Source: Bacillota bacterium
GTDB lineage: Bacteria > Bacillota > Clostridia > Lachnospirales > Lachnospiraceae
Assembly: GCA_023424235.1 (NCBI GenBank)
Contig: JAFAEB010000138.1
Coordinates: 1-7,558, forward strand
Reading direction: 5' to 3'
DNA: 7,558 nt
Of this stretch, positions 1 through 5,909 are shown piece by piece. The position numbers and the translations under genes are program-made. The notes under the pieces were generated by a model that had not been told where the DNA came from, ran no database searches, and saw only the letters and a program-made list of their open reading frames with translations. The number at the start of each line of letters is the position of its first letter. The stretch's first letter is position 1.

Positions 1-137
1 CGTTTACTGTTTTGGTTTATTTACTATTCGTCTCATATAAAGCAAGCTTTATGTTGAGATTAATAGAATGAAAATTTTATTAGAATTTTCAGGGTTGTTT
101 TATTGTTCAATTATCAAGGTTCATTGCTTTGTTGAGC
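1..137 (-). other. Leader of an rRNA operon (16S gene expected off the left edge)
   Basis: Read on the minus strand, this stretch follows the P2 start point and carries, at 123-101, a box containing ACCTTGATAATTGAACA. That closely resembles the ACCTTGAAAACTGAACA box found upstream of 16S rRNA in Bacillus and clostridia. Further downstream are two hairpins. One is at 90-70 (7-bp arms, 7-nt loop). The other is at 59-31, with an outer TCTCA/TGAGA stem, a small internal loop and an inner ATAAAG/CTTTAT stem capped by a CTTG tetraloop. No 16S 5' end is visible, so the mature gene must begin to the left. The promoters and box are seen directly; identification as an rRNA leader is inference from the family pattern. 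A tRNA operon leader is the main alternative. A 70-residue plus-strand ORF over this region is not credible. Confidence 0.75.
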
Positions 138-143
138 TTATAT

Positions 144-172
144 ATCATATAACATTTTTCGATATCTGTCAA
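144..172 (-). promoter_or_regulatory. rRNA promoter P2 (proximal)
   Basis: On the minus strand, a perfect -35 TTGACA (172-167) is followed by a 17-nt spacer and -10 TATGAT (149-144). After a 6-nt A/T-only discriminator, the likely start is a G at 137. Upstream of the -35 lies A-rich sequence of the UP-element kind. It is the last of three tandem promoters before the leader box. Confidence 0.85.
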
Positions 173-229
173 CATTTATTTTTAAGTTTCTTCAGTTTGT
201 TTTTATTTACTCACCGAAGCGACTTAATT

Positions 230-258
230 AGTATATCCTATTTTAATCCATTTGTCAA
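230..258 (-). promoter_or_regulatory. rRNA promoter P1 (middle)
   Basis: On the minus strand, a perfect -35 TTGACA (258-253) is followed by a 17-nt spacer and -10 TATACT (235-230), then an A/T-only 6-nt discriminator leading to a G at 223. A-tracts just upstream (about 259-285) look like an UP element. Initiation with G is typical of GTP-responsive rRNA promoters in B. subtilis; that this one behaves so is inference. Confidence 0.85.
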
Positions 259-340
259 CTGTTGTTTTTGTTATTTTTAATATAATTCGAAATGTTTAAA
301 TTGTTTAAAAAATACAATCATTTCTCAGGTAACTTTATAT

Positions 341-369
341 AATATAACACTTACCGAAACATAAGTCAA
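341..369 (-). promoter_or_regulatory. Third, distal tandem promoter of the rRNA operon
   Basis: On the minus strand, TTGACT (369-364), a 17-nt spacer and TATATT (346-341) form a good sigma-A promoter. A likely start is the G at 333. It is slightly weaker than the two downstream promoters (one mismatch in each box). It lies about 110 bp upstream of P1 and points the same way, so it most likely feeds the same transcript. Confidence 0.6.
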
Positions 370-448
370 GCATTAATTCGATAATTTTCTGTATTTTATT
401 ATTAAATAATAAATATATAATCTGACATAAAAAGGGTAATTCAACCTC

Positions 449-541
449 CTCAGACTATTTCTAGTTTTCAATTTCTGAGAGCTTCAATAAACAGGTATTA
501 TTGTTCTGATAACCAAGACCTTGTTTGGTTGGACTTTTTTT
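449..541 (+). ncRNA. Candidate structured RNA or leader (unidentified)
   Basis: Between the rRNA promoters and the operon terminator, the 270 bases 370-640 hold no convincing gene but do hold this cluster of inverted repeats: CTCAGA 449-454 with TCTGAG 474-479, CAATAA 485-490 with TTATTG 498-503, and AACCAA 511-516 with TTGGTT 525-530, followed by seven T at 535-541. A TATAAT lies at 416-421, but no good -35 is seen. On the opposite strand, the first stem would enclose an ACTA-GAAA-TAGT tetraloop hairpin, which makes the functional strand uncertain. It matches no riboswitch or small RNA family I recognise. The hairpins are seen; an RNA product is inference. Confidence 0.3.
503..541 (+). terminator. 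Possible rho-independent terminator
   Basis: GTTC (503-506) can pair with GGAC (531-534), with one G-U pair. Inside, after a 4-nt bulge, AACCAA (511-516) pairs with TTGGTT (525-530) around an 8-nt loop. A run of seven T follows at 535-541. The stem is modest and GC-poor but correctly placed before the T-run. It would end a plus-strand transcript; no certain promoter for such a transcript is seen. Confidence 0.4.
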
Positions 542-639
542 ACACTATTTTTTTTATGGGGATTAATAAAGATGATTATTACTCAAAAGAAATTTAATGG
601 TGGATTTTTTAACCTTAATCTATCTTTTAAGTATCCATT

Positions 640-670
640 AAAAAAGCCGGCAATGATTGCCGGCTTTTTT
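640..670 (-). terminator. Strong terminator ending the rex-mazF operon
   Basis: A perfect 14-bp inverted repeat (640-653 and 657-670) has a GCCGGCAA-type core, a 3-nt loop, six A on the left arm and six T on the right. It can work in both directions. On the minus strand it lies about 140 nt after the mazF stop codon and before the rRNA promoters, so its main role is probably to stop operon transcripts entering the rRNA promoter region. Confidence 0.88.
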
Positions 671-674
671 AACG

Positions 675-728
675 TATAATAGGGTGGGAGTAGAAAGTGT
701 TTACTAACACTATCTACGTCCTATTATA
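675..728. other. Composite stem-loop between mazF and its terminator
   Basis: Three nested stems are visible: TATAATAGG (675-683) with CCTATTATA (720-728), GTAGA (690-694) with TCTAC (713-717), and AGTGTT (696-701) with AACACT (706-711). A 6/2 internal loop, a single mismatch and a 4-nt loop lie between and inside them. No clear T-run follows on either side. In the minus-strand transcript it would sit in the 3' untranslated region just before the terminator, where it might protect the mRNA end or bind a protein. The rest of 671-811 shows nothing else. Confidence 0.55.
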
Positions 729-811
729 GATTTTAAATGTGAACACTTTGTGTCTAAATAATAAAATAATCATAAACGTAAGCTAAACAATTTAGATAAG
801 GTCTTTTGTTC

Positions 812-1168
812 TTATTTCATGTATGTATCCAAGGCAAAACTAATTAACAGGGCACGATTAATTTTATTGATTACGTCTTGATCTAGATGACATACCTTTT
901 CCTTTAGTCTTGATTTATCAATTGTTCTAACTTGTTCTAATAAAATAACTGAATCTTTAATGATTCCATATTTTGCAGCATCTATTTCAACATGAGTTGG
1001 CAGCTTTGCTTTATTCATTTTGGAGGTTATTGCTGCACATATTACGGTTGGACTATGTTTATTTCCAGTGTCATTTTGAATAATAAGTACAGGTCTTACT
1101 CCACCTTGTTCTGAACCAATCACTGGTCTTAAATCTGCATAAAAAATATCGCCTCTTTTAATAATCAC
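812..1168 (-). CDS. ndoA: MazF/EndoA (NdoA)-type mRNA endoribonuclease toxin
   Basis: Cytoplasmic sequence-specific RNase of the MazF/PemK family. The B. subtilis member, EndoA, cleaves single-stranded mRNA at UACAU; the target here is not known. The 118-residue protein matches EndoA along its whole length. It includes the IKRGDIFYADL beginning, GSEQGGVRPVLIIQND (residues 19-34), the AAIT stretch, and KLPTHVEID followed by SVILLEQVRTID. The catalytic pair of EndoA, Arg25 and Thr48, is present at the same numbers if translation starts at GTG 1168-1166. An in-frame GTG at 1177 would add three residues, but it is only one base from the GGAG at 1182-1179, whereas 1168 is ten bases away and aligns with the family start. 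It is the last gene of the operon, 97 nt after alr. No MazE/NdoAI antitoxin gene lies between them, unlike in Bacillus. Confidence 0.92.
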   Translation of the reverse strand: MIIKRGDIFYADLRPVIGSEQGGVRPVLIIQNDTGNKHSPTVICAAITSKMNKAKLPTHVEIDAAKYGIIKDSVILLEQVRTIDKSRLKEKVCHLDQDVINKINRALLISFALDTYMK

Positions 1169-1181
1169 TTTTCTCACACTC

Positions 1182-1238
1182 CATTTTATGGCTTTAGTCT
1201 TATTATTTCCAGTTTTGACTTGTGTATTCCATAAAATG
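1182..1238 (-). promoter_or_regulatory. Inverted repeat in the alr-mazF gap, beside the mazF RBS
   Basis: CATTTTATGG (1182-1191) and CCATAAAATG (1229-1238) form a perfect 10-bp inverted repeat with a 37-nt loop. In the minus-strand mRNA the 3' arm overlaps the GG of the GGAG ribosome binding site of mazF (1182-1179), so folding could mask it. The 5' arm contains the ATG of a 9-codon ORF, MEYTSQNWK (1232-1203), preceded only by a weak GAGA. The pairing is AU-rich and the loop long, so the fold may be weak in the cell. Translational control is inference. Confidence 0.4.
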
Positions 1239-1265
1239 TTCTCTTTTTACGTGATCTATATACAT

Positions 1266-2462
1266 TTATTCTTTTATTTCTACAATTTTTTCATTCTGAT
1301 AGTACAATCTAGGAATTCTTTTACCCACGTTACATATAAACTCGTAATTAAAGGAATCAGATAAGGCTGCTAACTCTTCAACTGATATAAAGCAATCCTT
1401 ATCTCGACCTACTAAGGTAACAACATCTCCTTGTTTTACATCTTCAATATGAGTAACATCCACCATAAATTGATCCATACATACTCTACCAATAATAGGT
1501 GCATAGCACCCATTCACAATAACTCTACCCTTTGATGATAATTGTCTTGGATATCCATCCCCGTATCCTACTGGAATCGTAGCAACTTTGGTTCTTTTAT
1601 CAGTAATATAGGTATAGCCGTAACTAACACCAACACCTGCTTCAATTTCTTTCACAAAACTTACATGTGTTTTTATCTCCATAGCAGGCTTTAATAATAG
1701 TCTTTCTTTATGAACAAATTCTGAAGGATAATATCCATAGGTTACAATACCACTACGAACCATATCAAAAGTAGCTTCTGGTAGATCCATTAGTCCTGCA
1801 CTGTTTGATGCATGTTTAATTGGTATATGTATCCCCTCATCCGAAAGACGTTTAACAAATTTTAGAAATCGTTCTAGTTGATTATTAGATACCGATTTGT
1901 CAAAGTCATCGGCACATGCAAAATGAGTAAAAATACCTTCAATACGTATTCCTTCTAGTTTCGATATTTCTTTAATCTCCTTAATACTTTCCTCATTGTC
2001 AAAGAAACCAATTCGACTCATTCCAGTATCAATCTTTATATGAATATTAGCCACCTTTTTCTGTCTAATGGCTTCTAAAGACAACTCTTTTGCTGCACTA
2101 CTTTGAAAAATTGTTGGCGTTATATTATATTCAATTAATTGCTTAAATTGTTCCTTAGGGGTATAACCAAGTATTAATAATGACTTTTCAATACCTGCTT
2201 TTCTAAGTTCAATCCCTTCTTCTATGATTGCAATACCATAACCGTCAACACCAATGGTATTTAGAAATTTAGCAACAGGAACTGCCCCATGACCATAACC
2301 ATCCGCTTTAATAACCGCCATGATTTTAGTGTCAGTAGGTAGAATTCTTCTAATACATTGTATATTATTTTCTATTGCATCTAGATCAATATTCGCAGTA
2401 ACTCGAAAATATCTTCCTTCTATACTATCTTGTATTGATATATTTTTTACATTTTCTTTCAT
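1266..2462 (-). CDS. alr: Alanine racemase
   Basis: PLP-dependent cytoplasmic enzyme that interconverts L- and D-alanine and supplies D-Ala for peptidoglycan. It belongs to the fold-type III family: an N-terminal TIM barrel (about residues 20-255) and a C-terminal beta domain. The PLP lysine lies in AVIKADGYGHGA (Lys52), and the second catalytic base is the tyrosine in GVSYGYTY (Tyr281). HASNSAG, MVRSGI and CMDQFMVDV are family motifs. I chose the ATG at 2462 (398 residues) because GGAGG lies five bases upstream at 2472-2468. Upstream in-frame ATGs at 2474 and 2504 would add 4 or 14 residues that match nothing in the family and lack a ribosome site. Even so, about 20 residues precede the usual FRVTANIDLDAI start. 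It follows nnr by 49 nt, in the same order relative to acpS and ndoA as in B. subtilis. Confidence 0.97.
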   Translation of the reverse strand: MKENVKNISIQDSIEGRYFRVTANIDLDAIENNIQCIRRILPTDTKIMAVIKADGYGHGAVPVAKFLNTIGVDGYGIAIIEEGIELRKAGIEKSLLILGYTPKEQFKQLIEYNITPTIFQSSAAKELSLEAIRQKKVANIHIKIDTGMSRIGFFDNEESIKEIKEISKLEGIRIEGIFTHFACADDFDKSVSNNQLERFLKFVKRLSDEGIHIPIKHASNSAGLMDLPEATFDMVRSGIVTYGYYPSEFVHKERLLLKPAMEIKTHVSFVKEIEAGVGVSYGYTYITDKRTKVATIPVGYGDGYPRQLSSKGRVIVNGCYAPIIGRVCMDQFMVDVTHIEDVKQGDVVTLVGRDKDCFISVEELAALSDSFNYEFICNVGKRIPRLYYQNEKIVEIKE

Positions 2463-2482
2463 ATGTTCCTCCATAATCAAAA

Positions 2483-2513
2483 CTCGTTGGAGTATTACAC
2501 TCATTGGAGTATT
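2483..2513 (-). repeat. Short tandem direct repeat in the nnr-alr gap
   Basis: The 14-mer AATACTCCAAYGAG occurs twice on the minus strand (2513-2500 and 2496-2483) with a 17-nt period and one mismatch (T in the first, C in the second). The first copy overlaps the nnr stop codon, and both lie upstream of the alr ribosome site. It may be a simple duplication or a paired binding site; nothing in the sequence decides. Confidence 0.6.
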
Positions 2514-4047
2514 ATTCTATCATTAAAACTTTAGGCAAATGGTCAATGATATCACTCGCCATTAAGCTATATTTACTAATTGATAAAGCACCAATATCCC
2601 CTGCTAATCCGTGTATATATACACCTAAGGTTGCGCTTTTTATAGGGGAGAGTCCTGTAGCAATTAAACCTGCTATGATACCAGTTAGCACATCACCCGA
2701 ACCTGCGGTAGCCATACCGTTGTTTCCAGAATTATTTATATATAAATTACCATTATATGCTACTACTGTTTTTGCATCTTTTAATATAAAAATGATACTA
2801 TCATTCCTACTACAGTCTCTTGCTATTTCAATAAAATGCTCTGTAATATAAGAGACAGGCAGGTTTAATAGCCTTTCTAATTCTTTCAAATGAGGTGTAA
2901 GCACTGTCCCTTTTGGTAACACTTTGGCTAGATACTCAATTCGATTAAGATAATTATCTATATTTCGTTCATTCAAACGCTTAGCTAAGATTCCTATCGC
3001 ATCTGCATCAAGTATAATAGGTATCTTACATTCATCTATTAAAATTTCTAGCAGTTGCTCCGTTACTAAATTAATACCTATTCCTGGTCCAAATACAACA
3101 ACATTCGCCCAAGTTAGTTCCTTAATTACTTTTAAACTATTATCATTATCCCAATTGGAATAATTAAGAGTAGTATAAATTGCTTCAGGTAATTGATATC
3201 TTACTGCATTTACACATTCTTTACTAGACATCACCTTTACTAATCCACTACCCATTCTATAACAAGCTTTCGCTGATAAATAGCTAGCACCAGTCATATT
3301 ATCACTTCCAGCAATCACTAGTGCTTTACCAAAGCTGCCTTTATTTGAATAATCCTCTCTCTTAGGTAGTAGCTTAATATCCTCTAACTCATAGGTAAAT
3401 GCTTTTGGTGCAATTTTTTCTAGTGCTATCTTAGGAAATCCAATATCTGCGACGATTATTTTACCTGCATAATCAATTCCTGGATACACTAACAATCCCA
3501 CTTTTACAAGCCCGAATGTTATTGTATAGTTTGCTTTTACCGCAATATTCATAGGTTTTCCCGTATCGCTAGATAACCCAGATGGTATATCAACAGAGAA
3601 AACAGTATGATTTCCTTTATTTATTATATTAATTATATTCTCATAAATGCCTAAGACAGGTTTATTTATACCAATTCCTAAGATAGCATCTATGATAATA
3701 GTATATTCATGAATATTAATATTGTTATAGAAGTTTAATCCTAAATTTTTAGCAATTTTAATTTGTTCAACTACTTCTGCTTTGCAGCTAGCTTCATCCT
3801 TTAATAAGAGTACGTCTACCTGATACCCTAATTGATGCAATAACCTTGCAACTGCAACCCCATCTCCACCATTATTACCACTACCACATACCGACAATAT
3901 TCTATCCGTTTTTAATATATTAGAAACCATATGATGTACTACAGATAACGCCGCCCGTTCCATTAAAACAACAGAGGGAATACCAATATTATTTATGGTA
4001 AAATCATCTATTTGCTTCATTTCATTTGCATTCACAACGAATTTCAT
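2512..4047 (-). CDS. nnr: Bifunctional NAD(P)H-hydrate repair enzyme Nnr (epimerase and ADP-dependent dehydratase)
   Basis: Repairs NADHX and NADPHX, the damaged hydrates of NAD(P)H. The N-terminal YjeF_N domain (about residues 1-215) interconverts the R and S epimers. The C-terminal ribokinase-like YjeF_C domain (about 230-505) dehydrates the S form using ADP or ATP. The 511-residue length is that of the fused enzyme. The epimerase shows the GSGNNGGDG loop at 55-63. The dehydratase shows ILDADAIGILA, TPHLKELERL and GMATAGSGDVLTGIIAGL, with the probable catalytic Asp near 452. The ATG at 4047 has GGAGA eight bases upstream (4060-4056). It lies 19 nt after acpS, suggesting cotranscription. Being in an operon headed by the NADH sensor Rex fits a role in NAD(H) homeostasis. 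No frameshift or missing motif is seen. Confidence 0.96.
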   Translation of the reverse strand: MKFVVNANEMKQIDDFTINNIGIPSVVLMERAALSVVHHMVSNILKTDRILSVCGSGNNGGDGVAVARLLHQLGYQVDVLLLKDEASCKAEVVEQIKIAKNLGLNFYNNINIHEYTIIIDAILGIGINKPVLGIYENIINIINKGNHTVFSVDIPSGLSSDTGKPMNIAVKANYTITFGLVKVGLLVYPGIDYAGKIIVADIGFPKIALEKIAPKAFTYELEDIKLLPKREDYSNKGSFGKALVIAGSDNMTGASYLSAKACYRMGSGLVKVMSSKECVNAVRYQLPEAIYTTLNYSNWDNDNSLKVIKELTWANVVVFGPGIGINLVTEQLLEILIDECKIPIILDADAIGILAKRLNERNIDNYLNRIEYLAKVLPKGTVLTPHLKELERLLNLPVSYITEHFIEIARDCSRNDSIIFILKDAKTVVAYNGNLYINNSGNNGMATAGSGDVLTGIIAGLIATGLSPIKSATLGVYIHGLAGDIGALSISKYSLMASDIIDHLPKVLMIE

Positions 4048-4066
4048 AAGAAAAGTCTCCTATATT

Positions 4067-4438
4067 TTATTGCAAAACAATGCCTTCGCCAATGGCAAAG
4101 GCTGTGGTAAAGTCTTTCGTATTGGAAATAGTTACATGGAATTTATTAATACCTAGGGTAGTTGATAGTTCTAATGCTTTCCCATATAAATTAACATAGG
4201 GCTTTCCATTATTATCTCTAAGAACTTCAATTTCTATGGGTGAAATTTCACGAAATCCAGTGCCAAGTACTTTTGACACTGCTTCTTTGACAGCAAAATT
4301 ATCGACTAATTTTATCATATGTTCGCCAGCCATCATAAGTTCTTGACTAGTATAATACTTCTTCTTAAATCCAACACTTATTAGAGCCTTTTTTACTCTC
4401 TCTATTTCTATTAGATCCGTACCAATACCTATAATCAT
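4067..4438 (-). CDS. acpS: Holo-[acyl-carrier-protein] synthase
   Basis: Transfers the 4'-phosphopantetheine arm from coenzyme A to a serine of apo-ACP, activating fatty acid synthesis. Acts in the cytoplasm, normally as a trimer. The 123-residue length is typical. Family motifs are MIIGIGTDLIEIER with the metal-binding Asp8, DNFAVKEAVSKVLGTG with Glu52 as the second metal ligand, IEVLRDNNGKPYV, and the C-terminal HVTISNTKDF. In that last motif the family usually reads SISH-T, but here Asn106 replaces His. The start ATG at 4438 is preceded by a GGGGG ribosome site six bases away, less canonical than its neighbours. It lies 30 nt after the coiled-coil gene and 19 nt before nnr. The neighbouring nnr and downstream alr are common partners of acpS in Firmicutes. 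Confidence 0.96.
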   Translation of the reverse strand: MIIGIGTDLIEIERVKKALISVGFKKKYYTSQELMMAGEHMIKLVDNFAVKEAVSKVLGTGFREISPIEIEVLRDNNGKPYVNLYGKALELSTTLGINKFHVTISNTKDFTTAFAIGEGIVLQ

Positions 4439-4468
4439 TACTTACCCCCAGGTCTATTTGTAAGCCAA

Positions 4469-5080
4469 TTAGTCTCTTAATGTCTCATCTAGTTGCTGCA
4501 AGATTTCAGGTCCGAGCAAATCATGTAGATAAGCATATACTTTTGTATTGCTCTCTTCCATCTCTTGCTTTTTAAGAAGCTTTTCTTTTAATTCATCACG
4601 AATCTTACTAATCCATTCCGCAATTTCATCAATCAGCTTTTTATTCGTTTTAATTCGGTTATAGCAAAATTTTGCACTTTCTATCATTAATTGTTCATTT
4701 ACTTCTTTAATTTCATAAGGTAATTCTATAAGTTCATCCTCTGCTTTTGCTATTCTAGAACTAATGTCTTTAATTAGTTTTTGATTTTGCTCTAATTTTT
4801 TAGCTTTTAATTTTCCAGCTTTTGATTCATCTGTATCCATATTCTCTAGAATTTCTTGCATCAGCTTCGGTTTTATTTCCTTTAATCCCTTTAAATCTGT
4901 TACAAGCTTACCTTGCAACTTCAGTAAATTATTTAACCTATCTTCTAATTCTTTAATATTCGCTGGTTTAATATAATCAGGAAATAATTCATGCCACTTT
5001 TGATCTAGGGTAAGGATAGGAACTTTCTTACCACTTAGTTGTTTCTGAATTTCAGCTGTATTATTTTTTTTTCTCTTCAT
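4469..5080 (-). CDS. Conserved-looking coiled-coil protein of unknown function
   Basis: I do not recognise this 203-residue protein. It is highly charged (Lys/Glu-rich), has no signal peptide or membrane segment, and is predicted by eye to be mostly helical. A basic N-terminus (MKRKKNN) leads into a short non-helical stretch, VPILTLDQKWHELFPDYIKP (residues 20-39). Long heptad-like helices follow over about 42-175, with breaks near 72 and 120, and a C-terminal segment VYAYLHDLLGPEILQQLDE (181-199). It is probably cytosolic. The gene is 41 nt after rex and 30 nt before acpS, so it is likely in the same operon. The ATG at 5080 is the first possible start, since an in-frame TAA lies two codons upstream. 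Its ribosome site is poor: AGGA is 13 bases away. Codon use resembles its neighbours, so it does not look foreign. Confidence 0.85.
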   Translation of the reverse strand: MKRKKNNTAEIQKQLSGKKVPILTLDQKWHELFPDYIKPANIKELEDRLNNLLKLQGKLVTDLKGLKEIKPKLMQEILENMDTDESKAGKLKAKKLEQNQKLIKDISSRIAKAEDELIELPYEIKEVNEQLMIESAKFCYNRIKTNKKLIDEIAEWISKIRDELKEKLLKKQEMEESNTKVYAYLHDLLGPEILQQLDETLRD

Positions 5081-5121
5081 TTGTTATAGCACATCCTTTT
5101 TATCCTGATTGTTATGGGGTG

Positions 5122-5793
5122 TTATTTTTTGTTGTTTTTGTCTAAAGCTTTTGCAGCTTCTTCTTCCTCATAAGCTTTTAAATTATAGGATAATTTCATT
5201 AAGCTTTCAGCTAAATGAACATTTTCTACGATTACATCTGATTGTAGGTTTAAATCAATCGGAGCAAAATTCCATATTGCTTTTATTCCCCATTTAACTA
5301 AATCTTTTGCTAATGCTGGCGCCTTTAACTTTGGTATTGTAAGAGCAGCAATGTTTACTGTATTATTTTTAATAAAATGCTCTAACTCATCTAACATACG
5401 GATTTCAACGCCTCGAATAGAAATTCCTTCTAATCGTGGATTTACATCAAAGATACCACTAATATAAAATCCTCTTCTTTCAAAATCAGTATAATTTGCT
5501 AATGCTTGTCCTAAATTACCAGCACCGATAATAATTACACTATAGCTTTTATCTAAACCAAGTATCTTACCAATTTCTGTATATAAGTGTTCAACATTAT
5601 AACCATAGCCTTGTTGTCCAAAGCCACCAAAATTATTTAGATCCTGTCTTATTTGAGATGCTGTTACCTTCATTCTTTCACTTAATTCTTTTGAAGAAAT
5701 ACGAACCACATCATTCTCTAATAACTCTCCTAAATACCTATAATATCTTGGTAACCTTTGTATTACAGCTAATGATATTCCTTTCTCATTCAT
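5122..5793 (-). CDS. rex: Redox-sensing transcriptional repressor Rex
   Basis: Dimeric DNA-binding protein that senses the NADH/NAD+ ratio and, in clostridia, represses fermentation and NADH-oxidising genes until NADH rises. An N-terminal winged helix (about residues 5-80) holds the AVIQRLPRYYRYL start, RISSKELSE and the recognition region TASQIRQDLNNFGGFG. A Rossmann domain follows with IIIGAGNLGQAL (GxGNLG at 90-95), RRGFYISGIFDVNP and NFAPIDL. The C-terminal swapped helix is near HLAESLMKLSY, followed by an acidic tail (EEEEAAKALDKNNKK). I chose ATG 5793 (223 residues) because GGAGG lies seven bases upstream at 5805-5801. A TTG at 5799 is only one base from that site. First gene of the operon behind a consensus promoter. 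No convincing Rex operator is seen nearby. Confidence 0.97.
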   Translation of the reverse strand: MNEKGISLAVIQRLPRYYRYLGELLENDVVRISSKELSERMKVTASQIRQDLNNFGGFGQQGYGYNVEHLYTEIGKILGLDKSYSVIIIGAGNLGQALANYTDFERRGFYISGIFDVNPRLEGISIRGVEIRMLDELEHFIKNNTVNIAALTIPKLKAPALAKDLVKWGIKAIWNFAPIDLNLQSDVIVENVHLAESLMKLSYNLKAYEEEEAAKALDKNNKK

Positions 5794-5849
5794 GTTCAAT
5801 CCTCCTTCATTCTATGTTAAAAATATATATAATATCCCACATTAAATCT

Positions 5850-5878
5850 ATTATATGTTATCGTTATTTAATTGTCAA
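5850..5878 (-). promoter_or_regulatory. Consensus sigma-A promoter of the rex operon
   Basis: On the minus strand, TTGACA (5878-5873), a 17-nt spacer and TATAAT (5855-5850) match the consensus exactly. Transcription would start near 5843, giving a leader of about 50 nt before the rex ATG. It probably drives rex, the coiled-coil gene, acpS, nnr, alr and mazF. Confidence 0.9.
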
Positions 5879-5909
5879 ATACAGAATAAAGCGCATTTAC
5901 TTGACAATT
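5870..5909. promoter_or_regulatory. Dyad spanning the two divergent -35 boxes
   Basis: AATTGTCAA (5870-5878) and TTGACAATT (5901-5909) form a perfect 9-bp inverted repeat with a 22-bp centre. The core of each arm is the -35 box of a divergent promoter, so six of the nine bases are expected. The three flanking bases also match. A shared operator is possible but not shown. Confidence 0.45.

Noticed and set aside
68..280. A 70-residue hydrophobic plus-strand ORF.
   Set aside because: It lies antisense to the rRNA promoters and leader, has no ribosome binding site, and its composition is what AT-rich DNA gives by chance.
572..679. A 35-codon plus-strand ORF starting MIITQKKF, with GGGG ten bases upstream.
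   Set aside because: It reads straight through both arms of the operon terminator, has only a weak ribosome site, and resembles no known small protein.
2320..2851. Two plus-strand ORFs of 68 and 115 codons.
   Set aside because: They are antisense to well-supported alr and nnr, with no ribosome sites or recognisable protein features.
5811..5880. A possible Rex operator in the rex leader or promoter (TGTTAA at 5815-5820; TGTTATCGTTATTTAA near 5856-5871).
   Set aside because: Only half-sites resemble the TTGTTAA-N4-TTAACAA pattern; the second half does not match in either case, so autoregulation is not supported by the sequence.
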